This document shows, one piece after another, positions 25,005-33,483 of a DNA stretch of 64,000 nt. Each line of letters starts with the position of its first letter. Position 1 is the first letter of the stretch. Origin of the DNA: Stomatohabitans albus (GTDB lineage: Bacteria; Actinomycetota; Nitriliruptoria; Euzebyales; Euzebyaceae). The stretch lies in NCBI RefSeq assembly GCF_036336025.1, contig NZ_JAYKKE010000001.1, forward strand, positions 1 to 64,000. Direction: 5' to 3'. The notes below the pieces were generated by a model, which saw only the letters and a program-made list of their open reading frames with translations, ran no database searches and was not told the origin of the DNA. Made by a program: the position numbers and the translations under genes.

Positions 25005-25931
25005 TTAACAGCGAGCGTAGGTGAACTCTCGGTGGCCACGGGGTACGAGGTTGCGGTCACGAAGAATCGTGAGCGGGGCACGGTGTGGGTCGTTGCACAC
25101 CCGTGTAAATGCGATGTTGGCGTCACGCAAGGTGTCGGGGTATTCGATTTGGAGCACGTGTGGCCCATAGACCGAGGTATAGGCCGCACATTCATCCCAG
25201 GCGGCACAGCTTTCGGCTATCGCAAAGTCAAACCCGATGTGGGTTTTCCCCAAGGCGGCAATCTCGGCGGTGTTCTTTTGTGCAATCGCCAAGCCGGATG
25301 CATGGGCGATGCGCACATAATCACGGGCAAGTTCAAGAGCGCGGTCTCTGTTGATTTGGGTAAACCGCGTAAAAGTATCGAGGTTATCGATTTCGACCGC
25401 ATCAAACCCTCTCGTCTTACAGCCTTTTATGATTGGCCCGATAATGCGAACAATACCCTCTCGTTTGGCCTTGGTGGATGGGTCAAGCACATATTCATCT
25501 GGCCAGTTAGGGTCAACGACCAAGCCGCCTGACTTGTCGTGCAAGAGCAGTTCTTGATGCGTATGCCAGAAAGCCTGGGCATCAGGTTGGGTTTGGAAAC
25601 CATTGATATAACAAATGTTGTAGGCACCAGGTAATGGCCTGTCGGTATCATCACGAACAACCACGTTGATGTGCCGATGCCGAGGTACCCGATTAAACGA
25701 ACCACCCAACTGGTAATCAAAAACCCCTGAAGTAGGCGGCAATGTGGGGTGGTGCCCGACTGTTCTGCCTGCACGAACCGAAATAGGATCTGCACCCACA
25801 GGCACGGCCAGGAGCACACTGATCGCGATGAGCAAGGGAACCAACAGGTTGGCTTTCCACACCGCCAGATGACGTGCTGGAATAATCCCAGCCAGCTGAG
25901 ATGGAGTGACGGATAAGGGAAACACAGCCAT
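25005..25931 (-). CDS. GH114-like (endo-alpha-1,4-polygalactosaminidase family) secreted protein
   Basis: 308 residues. It has an N-terminal hydrophobic helix (about 28-47), probably a signal anchor, then a TIM-barrel-like domain with family signatures FDYQLGG, YNICYINGFQTQP, GFDAVEIDNLDTF (catalytic Asp/Glu region) and AIAQKNT. Family members cut galactosaminogalactan-type polymers, so a role in biofilm or host polysaccharide turnover is possible. No operon partner is evident. Confidence 0.85.
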   Translation of the reverse strand: MAVFPLSVTPSQLAGIIPARHLAVWKANLLVPLLIAISVLLAVPVGADPISVRAGRTVGHHPTLPPTSGVFDYQLGGSFNRVPRHRHINVVVRDDTDRPLPGAYNICYINGFQTQPDAQAFWHTHQELLLHDKSGGLVVDPNWPDEYVLDPSTKAKREGIVRIIGPIIKGCKTRGFDAVEIDNLDTFTRFTQINRDRALELARDYVRIAHASGLAIAQKNTAEIAALGKTHIGFDFAIAESCAAWDECAAYTSVYGPHVLQIEYPDTLRDANIAFTRVCNDPHRAPLTILRDRNLVPRGHREFTYARC

Positions 25932-26112
25932 AGGGAACCTTTTACGAGTTGAGCATAACCGTACTAATAATCGGAAAATGCGTCCAAGTGTTGACCTAGA
26001 CGCGCATGATCCCCTTCCACCTCAACACCTCACGTGTTGTACGCATCGTACGGTGCAGGAAGGCAAATAATGACCGCAAGTGGTGCTTGGTGGGGAATAG
26101 ATGAAAGAAATA
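25932..26112. promoter_or_regulatory. Region between the GH114-like gene and the gut operon terminator
   Basis: About 180 bases upstream of the GH114-like gene. It must hold that gene's promoter. Its piece CCAAGTGTTGACCTAGACGCG echoes, loosely, the hairpin at 24945, but I do not treat it as a repeat. Confidence 0.3.
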
Positions 26113-26139
26113 GTTGGGCCAGGACGATCCTGGCCCAAC
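26113..26139 (-). terminator. Terminator of the gut operon
   Basis: A perfect 12-bp stem, GTTGGGCCAGGA/TCCTGGCCCAAC, with a 3-base loop. On the minus strand it is followed by TATTTCTTTC, 5 bases past the last gut gene. Confidence 0.85.
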
Positions 26140-26143
26140 CGTA

Positions 26144-26506
26144 CTATGCCGCAATGAGTGACAATTCAGTACCAACCTCAATAGCTGGTACCGCACCTTC
26201 AACATGAATCGTGCCCGGCATAGACGGCTCTGTGGCACCATCAAAATTAAAGGTGGCGTGACCAAGGTTCCCAAGATTCTCTTGTGCTACATCACCAACT
26301 GCGGTGACCGGAAATGCCTGGTCACCGATTTGGAGATAGTTGCCAGGAGCGATTGCTCCGCTTACGGGCTGAACTGTGATTGAAACACAAAACTCCGCAA
26401 TCTCATCTGGGGCATTCGTCCCAAAGGTCACCACCATCCCCATTTGGGCGAGCTCTTCCGTTTTTGGTCCAATGCCTACACATGCCGTTGACCAAATCGT
26501 TTGCAT
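26144..26506 (-). CDS. srlB: PTS sorbitol-specific IIA component
   Basis: 120 residues, the full length of SrlB/GutB. It should carry phosphate from HPr to the IIB domain. Family anchors are FPVTAVG, NLGHATFNFDG and PGTIHVEG. The phospho-histidine (His43 in E. coli SrlB, from memory FIHCHG) aligns without gaps to Ile43 in CVSITVQ, and the second nearby His is Val. Phosphotransfer by this protein is therefore in doubt. It is the last gene of the operon. Confidence 0.9.
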   Translation of the reverse strand: MQTIWSTACVGIGPKTEELAQMGMVVTFGTNAPDEIAEFCVSITVQPVSGAIAPGNYLQIGDQAFPVTAVGDVAQENLGNLGHATFNFDGATEPSMPGTIHVEGAVPAIEVGTELSLIAA

Positions 26507-26515
26507 ACTGCGTCC

Positions 26516-27541
26516 TTAACCGGCGTTTGAGTAGAGGCCGAAACTCGCAAGCCAGGCAACAAAAACCCGAGGGACACCGTTGGCAAAACGAGAATAGAGC
26601 ACACTCGGTACCCCAACTTCAACCGTTTCTGGTTCAGCTTCAGCAAGGCCCAGCCCCACCGGAATGAAGTCACAGGCGCACTGGGTGTTAATGGCAAAGA
26701 GTGCTGGCAGAGCCAAGGACGGGTGCACATTACCCTTACCAATTTCAACACCAATCAACGTACCAATCACCTGCCCGATCACCGCGCCAGGTCCAAGCAA
26801 GGGTGACAAGAACGGCAGCGAACAGATAAAGCCCAAGATCATTAGGCCCAATGCTGAACCAGCTAAGGGTGTTAAGAGGCGTGAGAACCAGTCACCGAAC
26901 CCAGACCCGTGGATAATCCCGATAAGGAGCGCGACGAACGCCATGAATGGGATAATCGTGTTCAGCATCGTTTGCACTGCATCACGTGCCGCCTGATAGA
27001 AAATGGCGACAACGGTGCCTGCCCCAAGACCAATTTTTTGGATGATGCTCTGATTCTTTTGTTCACGCATCTGCTCGGTCAGTTTCTTGGGGCGCGCCGC
27101 CTCACCTGCTCCCCCTGCGCTACTCGCAGCACCTGCAGCCACCCCGGCGAGGACCTTTGCGTCAGCGTCTGCTGGAACAACTTGGTCAACACCAATCGCA
27201 GAAACATAAATATCTTCGTTGATGTACTGGGCGAGTGGACCAGATTTACCAGTGGTGTGCACATTCATTGTAGGGATGCCCTTTTGTGGGTAAATCCCAC
27301 ACCGCAAGGTTCCACCACAGTCAATGAGTGCGGCAAAGATACGGTCATCAGCCACCGAGGTTTCAAACCCGTTGACCGCCTCACAGCCGGTCAGCTCAAC
27401 GATCTTGTCCACCACGTCAGGGCGCTGCCCACCACCCACGAGGTACAACAACACATTTTTGTCTCCTTCGGGTTTGATCGTCAGTGGACCACCCCAACCG
27501 CCGGGACCCTTGGTTACCGTAATTGCGTTGTATTCAGTCAT
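26516..27541 (-). CDS. srlE: PTS sorbitol-specific IIB-C1 component
   Basis: 341 residues. The N-terminal IIB domain (about 1-125) carries the phospho-cysteine in TLRCGIYP and [10 protein letters not shown]. An Ala/Gly linker leads to the membrane IIC part (about 165-341) with several helices and [22 protein letters not shown], seen in pieces ([17 protein letters not shown]). It phosphorylates sorbitol during import with SrlA. It starts 1 base before the srlA stop side (adjacent genes). Confidence 0.95.
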   Translation of the reverse strand: MTEYNAITVTKGPGGWGGPLTIKPEGDKNVLLYLVGGGQRPDVVDKIVELTGCEAVNGFETSVADDRIFAALIDCGGTLRCGIYPQKGIPTMNVHTTGKSGPLAQYINEDIYVSAIGVDQVVPADADAKVLAGVAAGAASSAGGAGEAARPKKLTEQMREQKNQSIIQKIGLGAGTVVAIFYQAARDAVQTMLNTIIPFMAFVALLIGIIHGSGFGDWFSRLLTPLAGSALGLMILGFICSLPFLSPLLGPGAVIGQVIGTLIGVEIGKGNVHPSLALPALFAINTQCACDFIPVGLGLAEAEPETVEVGVPSVLYSRFANGVPRVFVAWLASFGLYSNAG

Positions 27542-28102
27542 TTATGCCACCGCCTTCAACGTCTTAGAAAGTTCAACACCTTGCTGGCGCTGTACCCAGG
27601 CCGTGGTTAAGTCCGTGAACCACCCGCTCACAAAGTTCATCACAAGCCCTACCAGCAAATACCGCACTGCGAGTTCCCCGGTATCCAAACCCAAGTCGGT
27701 TACGCCTTGAGCAATCCCCAAGAAGATAAAGAGCTCCCCGGGGTTGATGTGTGGGAGCACACCATTACTGGTGTGGCAGAAGTATGAGGCGCTGGCGTAG
27801 TAGGACGGCTTGTAATACTCGGGCAAAAACCGGCCCAGTGACAAGGTCATCGGGTTCGCAAAAAAGATACTCCCAATAAAGGGCAAGATGAGGTAGCGAG
27901 AAATGGGGTTCCCGCCCGCTTTTTCAGCCCACTTCAGGATTTTTTCTTCACCAATCAGCCGGATAAGGGTGTTCATGAAGATGATGAGGAGGAGGACAAG
28001 GGGCACGATCCCTGTCATCCAAGAAACAAATGTTTCTGCCCCGTCTTTAAAGAGGTTAATGAATCCCTCTGCAAGACCGACGAGCAACTGTAATGGGTTC
28101 AT
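27542..28102 (-). CDS. srlA: PTS sorbitol-specific IIC2 component
   Basis: 186 residues with about four membrane helices. Family hallmarks are GGNPISRYLILPFIGSIF and SYFCHTSNGVLPHINPGE (in parts: ISRYLILPF, CHTSNGVLPHINPGE). It forms the sorbitol channel with SrlE. It shares a base with the upstream transaldolase stop and abuts srlE, so all are co-translated. Confidence 0.95.
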   Translation of the reverse strand: MNPLQLLVGLAEGFINLFKDGAETFVSWMTGIVPLVLLLIIFMNTLIRLIGEEKILKWAEKAGGNPISRYLILPFIGSIFFANPMTLSLGRFLPEYYKPSYYASASYFCHTSNGVLPHINPGELFIFLGIAQGVTDLGLDTGELAVRYLLVGLVMNFVSGWFTDLTTAWVQRQQGVELSKTLKAVA

Positions 28103-28773
28103 TACGCGTCCTTTCTGGTTGGTGCAGTAGACGAATCCATCTCGGCAGCGTCCTGTTCAAAGGCGTGCCAAGCGTCCATTGCATTCGTTTGATGAATGAG
28201 TTGTTGGGCAAGTTCTATAGAAATCGTGAAATCGGTGATACCGACGGCCATCAGTTCAAACAGCACATCAACGCTGCGGATACTTGCGGCAAGAATGCCT
28301 ATATCAGACGACTCAAGGGCATAGGCCATCAACGCGGCAGACTCAACGCCGTTATTGGCAATGTCGTCCATTCGCCCGATATACGGTGCGATCCAGTCCA
28401 CACCTAACCCTTCAGCCAGAAGCGCTTGGGTGGGGTGATAAACCGCAGTCAATAACAGCGGTTCTCCACGAAGTTTGGCGGCTGCTTCAAGGCCGGCGCC
28501 CACGGCGGGAATCTTCACCCAGACACCGTTGCCTAACGCCAGGATGCGCTCAGCAGTGGCAAGGATCTCTGGAACTGTTCGTCCCACAGTCTGATAGAAG
28601 CGTTGGGTGAGACCTAACTCAAGAAATTGGGAATCGAGCTGTTCGATGTCATTAAAACCCAATCCTGACTGTTTCAAAATGGTTGGGTTTGTAGTCACTC
28701 CAGCAAATACACCGGTATTTGCGAGTTGTCGTATGCCTTCAATATTTGCAGAATCTAAATACAACATATGCAA
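28102..28773 (-). CDS. Transaldolase / fructose-6-phosphate aldolase-like protein
   Basis: 223 residues, the length of the small transaldolase (FSA/TalC) subfamily. The key residues are present: LDSANIEGI (Asp), GVTTNPTIL, VWVKIPAVG (Schiff-base Lys) and APYIGRMDD. It may act on fructose 6-phosphate from sorbitol. AAAGGAGG precedes the start; a second ATG lies two codons in. Such genes appear in some sugar-alcohol operons. Confidence 0.88.
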   Translation of the reverse strand: MHMLYLDSANIEGIRQLANTGVFAGVTTNPTILKQSGLGFNDIEQLDSQFLELGLTQRFYQTVGRTVPEILATAERILALGNGVWVKIPAVGAGLEAAAKLRGEPLLLTAVYHPTQALLAEGLGVDWIAPYIGRMDDIANNGVESAALMAYALESSDIGILAASIRSVDVLFELMAVGITDFTISIELAQQLIHQTNAMDAWHAFEQDAAEMDSSTAPTRKDA

Positions 28774-28815
28774 CCCTCCTTTGGTACGTGGTCTGCAGAA
28801 TTGATTGCACTTGTA

Positions 28816-29307
28816 TTACGTGTTGGTTGGTTGGGGTTGGCGCATGATGGATGCTTTGAGGGCCGCAACTGACGATTGGACCTTCGTAATAAAGGCAACA
28901 AACGCTTCTGGTGGCTCTACTGGTGGAAGCCCCTTGTGGACAGCGACCCATGTTTCAACGGCGTTTTCTATGGCTTTGCGGATGGCCGGCGGTTGGTCAG
29001 CCAACTGGGCAGGATCCAAACGGGTAATGCGCTGACCGTTGAAGGTGTTGCACGGGCGAAAGCGCGCAAAAATGGTGATGCCGCGAATGGCCCGTCCCGC
29101 GATAATTTGGCCGCTATTCGTGACGGCAAACATCACGATGGCCCCTTGACTAAAGAGGGCTTTGTGTTTACCCGTAGCCACTTTCTGACCTTGCCGTCGT
29201 AAGGCTACGAACTCTTGACTAAATGCCTTACTTTGCAGTAATCCGAGGCCCATTTGGAGTAAAAACAATAGGCCACAAACAATGACAAGAAACCAATAAT
29301 TCATCAT
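28816..29307 (-). CDS. gutM: Glucitol operon activator GutM
   Basis: 163 residues. One N-terminal membrane helix (about 4-24), then a soluble part with LQSKAFSQEF and GKHKALFSQGAIVMFAVT. GutM proteins are required for expression of sorbitol genes, by an unsettled mechanism. It overlaps gutR by 4 bases. The C-terminal 40 residues are less conserved. Confidence 0.87.
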   Translation of the reverse strand: MMNYWFLVIVCGLLFLLQMGLGLLQSKAFSQEFVALRRQGQKVATGKHKALFSQGAIVMFAVTNSGQIIAGRAIRGITIFARFRPCNTFNGQRITRLDPAQLADQPPAIRKAIENAVETWVAVHKGLPPVEPPEAFVAFITKVQSSVAALKASIMRQPQPTNT

Positions 29308-31202
29308 TCAACTCTTTCACTAAATACGTGATTTGAGGCCGCATATTGCAAGAACGCTGCGGCACTAGTTAGTTGACTTAACGCTTTCACGTCTTCTGGA
29401 CTACTTGAGAGGCGAATAACCTCTTCATACACGTCGATGAGCACCCCTTCATCGGGAACGTCGCCGGAAGGAATCCCAAGTACAACCATGATGCGAGCAC
29501 CCGCGCCAGGTTCGGGGTGTGCACACACGCCAACGGCTAGGACAAGCTGGTCAGTGGTGACCATGGTGTGCGGGAAGGAAACTTCTGAAGCAGTTTGGAA
29601 TGTGGAGGCATACTCCCCATCAAGGAGCCGCTGTTTGAATCCGTCATCAACAACACCTGAGGCTTCAAGCTTGTCGGCAATGAAGGCAATCTGATCTTCA
29701 TGGGTGCTGTCCGGAGGCAACAAAAAGAATTGGTTTGGGCCCATCAGGGCACACACCAGGCTGGCCGCGCCTGCAGCATAGAGTGACTGGCCGGTGCGGT
29801 CGAGTCGGTGCCGACGTATCCGCAGGGCTAATTCATTGGGGTCAAAGCCCATACCAATGGTGATTGTGGCAACCCCTCGCGGCACAGTAATTGGGTCGGT
29901 GTGTAACAACACGTCTACGGCATCAGCGGTGATTTGATTGGGATCATGGCAGTCATAGATGGAGAACACCGCATCTGTTCCGAGCTCTTTCATCAACCGC
30001 GCCCGAATCAAGCGGGCCGCAATGGCACCGCGTGGCGTACAAATGCCGACTCGCACGGGCTGTTCATACAGCAGTCGTTGCTCTTCAATGAAGACCCCAA
30101 ACCAGGTGGCCAATAACCCTACTTCGGCATCAATGACCTCAATGCCGTGCTGGTCATGAATAACCCGACGCGCAATCTGTGCCATTTCAAAGGCGAGGGG
30201 ATGGTCGTAGGCCATCTCTGGAATATCCCACTCATCGACATACACGCGATAGCGCATCCGATTCACCATCGCGTCCATATGTCGTGCAAAGGAATCAAGC
30301 AGTGTGGGATGGCTTAATGTGATATTCAATTCAGCACTGATGACGGCCAGAATCTCATCGGCCAATGAGCTGTGATGGGTGTCTTGGGGTTGGGCTACAT
30401 CCATCGTGGTGCGTAACCCTGCCAGTGGAATCGCAATGAAATAGGACTCAGCCTCAGGAATCACCATGGCGTGACGGCGGCCAGCTGCGTTGACTAGTGC
30501 TTCAGCCATTTCAAAGCGGGCCGAGTGGCGCAAATTGTTATAGGTCCGGTCAATCGCATTGAGCGGATAGCCATCACGGACGCGAACCAACATGAGGTTC
30601 AACCACGGATCTAATAAGTTACGTACCCCTTGGCCAAGATTGTGGCGTTCAATCTCTTGATTCAACAACGCGATAATGCCCATATTCAGCATGTCTGTAG
30701 GGATTTCGCTTTTCGCATGCTCAAGATAAAAGAACCGGATATGCAGTTCATCACCAACGAGTTCGATACCCCGATTTGGCTTACCAATCAGCTCAATGGA
30801 GAAAGGCTCGAGTTGTGCACGGAGGACAGACAAGTCTTGAAGTGCCGTGGAACGTGATACTTGAGTGACGGCGGCGAGGTCGTCAATGGTGACCGGGCCG
30901 TGCGCATTGCTCAGGTAGGCAAACTGTACGGCCTGGCGTTTCTCTGGTTCATTGAGTGAACGGTCATCTTGTTCAAACCGTTCGTGGAGGGTACGAAAAC
31001 GAGCAGGATCATGAATGTCAAGACGGATACGGCCACGTTCATGGGATATGCGCCCTGCCCCTTCAAGCTGGCTATTCACCGTTTTAATCAGATCACGCAG
31101 TGAACGCTCACTAATATCAAGGCGCTGCATGAGGGCTTGCGATGGTGCACTAAACCGGGTTTCCAGGTAGTGAACCAACTGTGACGCGCGCCCTCGTGCC
31201 AT
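29304..31202 (-). CDS. gutR: PRD-containing BglG/MtlR-type regulator of the gut operon
   Basis: 632 residues. Two N-terminal helix-turn-helix domains (about 1-160), two PRD domains (about 190-400), a GatB-like IIB segment (about 405-480), and a C-terminal IIA (mannitol/fructose type) domain with the phospho-His context VSFPHTM. Such proteins are activated or repressed by PTS phosphorylation in response to the sugar. The gene lies between gutF and gutM, as in lactobacillar gut operons. Confidence 0.9.
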   Translation of the reverse strand: MARGRASQLVHYLETRFSAPSQALMQRLDISERSLRDLIKTVNSQLEGAGRISHERGRIRLDIHDPARFRTLHERFEQDDRSLNEPEKRQAVQFAYLSNAHGPVTIDDLAAVTQVSRSTALQDLSVLRAQLEPFSIELIGKPNRGIELVGDELHIRFFYLEHAKSEIPTDMLNMGIIALLNQEIERHNLGQGVRNLLDPWLNLMLVRVRDGYPLNAIDRTYNNLRHSARFEMAEALVNAAGRRHAMVIPEAESYFIAIPLAGLRTTMDVAQPQDTHHSSLADEILAVISAELNITLSHPTLLDSFARHMDAMVNRMRYRVYVDEWDIPEMAYDHPLAFEMAQIARRVIHDQHGIEVIDAEVGLLATWFGVFIEEQRLLYEQPVRVGICTPRGAIAARLIRARLMKELGTDAVFSIYDCHDPNQITADAVDVLLHTDPITVPRGVATITIGMGFDPNELALRIRRHRLDRTGQSLYAAGAASLVCALMGPNQFFLLPPDSTHEDQIAFIADKLEASGVVDDGFKQRLLDGEYASTFQTASEVSFPHTMVTTDQLVLAVGVCAHPEPGAGARIMVVLGIPSGDVPDEGVLIDVYEEVIRLSSSPEDVKALSQLTSAAAFLQYAASNHVFSERVE

Positions 31203-31204
31203 AC

Positions 31205-32002
31205 CTAGCCTCGTGATTTCCCACCTGTGACATTCACGGTGGTGCCCGCAAGGTAGCCGCCCCGAGGACTGAGTAGAAAGGCGATGGTGGTGGCCACTTC
31301 CTCCAATGTGCCAACCCGACCTAGTGGAATTGAAGATGAGTAATCCTGGTTGAGCCCATCCACCGTCGTACCACGGGTGTAGGCCAGCGCCGCTTCATAG
31401 ATTGGGCTGCGCAGGCCGGTAGGTTCAAGAATGCCTGGTGCGATGCCGACCACGCGCACACCCCAACGTCCAAGTTCTTTCGCCCAGGACCGAGTAAAGC
31501 CGTTCACGGCACCTTTGGTGGCCGAGTACATGCTTTGCCCGTCAGAGCCTTCCATACCAGCTTCAGATGACACGTTGACAATAACGCCAGCCTGATTTGC
31601 CACCATATGTCGGGCAACAGCTTGGGCGGCGAGGTACACCCCCTTGATATTGACGGCCATCATGGCCGTAAAGGCATCGTCATCAAGTTCATATTGCGGA
31701 TGGTCGGGGTTGTAGCCATCAACAAGTAGCCGCGGCAGGTTAATTCCGGCGTTATTCACCAGCCCATCAATACGCCCGTACCTTTCGATGACCTGATCAA
31801 CCATCGCTTGAACGGACTCTCGAGAGGTGATGTCTGTGGCAATGGTCGTGATATTGCTCGTATCTTCTGCCGGTACGTGCAGATCAGCGACCACCACATT
31901 CACGCCGACGGCGTGGAGATGGGTTGCCACCGCCTGACCGATGCCGCTTGAACCGCCAGTGACGATGACGGTTTTCCCTTCGAGTGCTAACCAGTTATCC
32001 AT
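31205..32002 (-). CDS. gutF: SDR-family sorbitol-6-phosphate 2-dehydrogenase
   Basis: 265 residues. It should oxidise sorbitol 6-phosphate to fructose 6-phosphate with NAD. The SDR motifs are complete: TGGSSGIG cofactor loop, NNAG, active Ser-x(n)-Tyr-x-x-x-Lys (SSEAGMEG... YSATK), and the C-terminal NVTGGKSRG. First gene of the operon; AGGAGA precedes its start, and an inverted repeat lies just upstream. Confidence 0.9.
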   Translation of the reverse strand: MDNWLALEGKTVIVTGGSSGIGQAVATHLHAVGVNVVVADLHVPAEDTSNITTIATDITSRESVQAMVDQVIERYGRIDGLVNNAGINLPRLLVDGYNPDHPQYELDDDAFTAMMAVNIKGVYLAAQAVARHMVANQAGVIVNVSSEAGMEGSDGQSMYSATKGAVNGFTRSWAKELGRWGVRVVGIAPGILEPTGLRSPIYEAALAYTRGTTVDGLNQDYSSSIPLGRVGTLEEVATTIAFLLSPRGGYLAGTTVNVTGGKSRG

Positions 32003-32014
32003 AGGGTTCTCCTC

Positions 32015-32037
32015 TTACGGTGTGCTATGTACCGTAA
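32015..32037. promoter_or_regulatory. Inverted repeat at the gut operon 5' end
   Basis: Perfect 7-base arms TTACGGT-N9-ACCGTAA sit 12 bases before the gutF start, next to its ribosome site (AGGAGA). It is likely an operator for GutR or a leader hairpin that masks the ribosome site. Confidence 0.6.
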
Positions 32038-32168
32038 AAGAAATTCAGATTGAATAACAGGTAATTAGGGTGATGTTTCGGATCTCAGCGCCAAAGGCTT
32101 GTCCTATTCATGCCATCTTGTGCCATCACGCTTCATGCGGGCGCGACTAGCCAGCGATGACGACATGT

Positions 32169-33338
32169 TTAGGCAGTGTGGTACTCATTTCCATCATGCT
32201 GCATACCATCATCGGTGTAGGCACTGATGTCATAGGAGAGGGTCCACTGGGTCATAAGGATATAAAGGAAGACGGCACCGAGAAGGCCAAGCATCTGGTA
32301 TTCAACGCTAGGAAGCAGCGTGGCGAGAAAGGTTGCAACGAAACACGCACCAGTAGTCACCACGATTGGGAACGTTAGGACAGGGAACGCGAACATATAG
32401 GGGATCTGTTTACCAATATAAAAAAGTGTTAATCCGATGATGGCAAGTGTTCCAAATACACTTCGGTCAAGATCATTCAGGATGGCATGTTCAATCAGTG
32501 CTGCCAAAATTAAAAGCCCCTGACATAAGAACAAGTGCATGAAGATTAAAATATCGCCTGTAAAGATTCGGGTCGAACGCTCAAACCGATCGTAGTACGA
32601 AAAATACACCCACCAAATTAAACAGATAATAGCGAATCCAGAGACCGCACTCAGGATGTCGGCCGGATTAAATTGTTCAATGGTCAACCCACCAACAATA
32701 CTGATCATTGATTCACCAAGAATAATGATGGCAAGAAGTCCAAGGCGCTCAATCATATGGGATTTATCGATAGGGCGACTCCGTAGTTTTCCTCGGATAC
32801 TGTATTGCCAGATCATTTCGAGAATGATGCCGCCATAAAATACGACCATAGCGACGTAGCCGCTAAACAACGCTGAACTGAGCGTAATCAGTGCTGTTAC
32901 CCCGATTTGGATTGCAACATCTTTGGCGAATCCAATCTCATCTTTGTGTGTCACATAGACACGAATGTACATGAACGATTGAAATAAACGAATCGCCGAA
33001 TAGAGCGATGTGAAGATGCTAAAACCATCGTAGGGCACATCACTAGAAAATAAAATAAGTACTACAATTGCACTCATTAATCCTAATGTTTGAACTCTAT
33101 GATGGCTTAAGTCGTCATCGAACCGATTGGAATATAATGTGTGGGTTATCCAAATCCACCACATAGGAATAAAAACAAAAATCAACTTTGCAAGTTGATC
33201 AAATCGGATATGCCCATCTTGAGTGTCTGCCAACCCCGTTGTTATCATGCCAATGGCTGCAACAAACACGAGATCAAAGAAGAGTTCTAACCATGAGGCT
33301 TGGCGAAACGTTTGGTTATACAAACGGTCGATGTCCAA
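32169..33338 (-). CDS. ltrA: Low-temperature-requirement A (LtrA) family membrane protein
   Basis: 389 residues with about 11 membrane helices. Family signatures are SWLELFFDLVFVAAI at the N-terminus, WWIWITHTLYSNRFD and HMIERLGLLAIIILGES. LtrA was named for cold-sensitive growth in Listeria; its function is unknown. Base composition is AT-richer than neighbours. It is separated from gutF by 166 bases and has no clear partners. Confidence 0.9.
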   Translation of the reverse strand: MDIDRLYNQTFRQASWLELFFDLVFVAAIGMITTGLADTQDGHIRFDQLAKLIFVFIPMWWIWITHTLYSNRFDDDLSHHRVQTLGLMSAIVVLILFSSDVPYDGFSIFTSLYSAIRLFQSFMYIRVYVTHKDEIGFAKDVAIQIGVTALITLSSALFSGYVAMVVFYGGIILEMIWQYSIRGKLRSRPIDKSHMIERLGLLAIIILGESMISIVGGLTIEQFNPADILSAVSGFAIICLIWWVYFSYYDRFERSTRIFTGDILIFMHLFLCQGLLILAALIEHAILNDLDRSVFGTLAIIGLTLFYIGKQIPYMFAFPVLTFPIVVTTGACFVATFLATLLPSVEYQMLGLLGAVFLYILMTQWTLSYDISAYTDDGMQHDGNEYHTA

Positions 33339-33432
33339 ATCAATAAACCTTTCAAATTACGGTGCGTAATCCAAAAATCACATTGATTGATATGGACCTA
33401 CACACAACGTAATTCAAGTATAGAGAGCAGCA

Positions 33433-33477
33433 CACCATGAGCTGGTACGCCATCAGGGTACGTACTAGCTCATGGTG
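33433..33477. terminator. Long hairpin between ltrA and the dehydrogenase operon
   Basis: Outer arms CACCATGAGCT/AGCTCATGGTG (11 bp) continue through one G-T pair into GTACG/CGTAC, a stem of about 17 bp with an 11-base loop. It lies 6 bases past the E2 stop. No T-run follows on either strand, so it may stabilise the transcript 3' end rather than terminate strictly. Confidence 0.55.
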
Positions 33478-33483
33478 CTCCGG

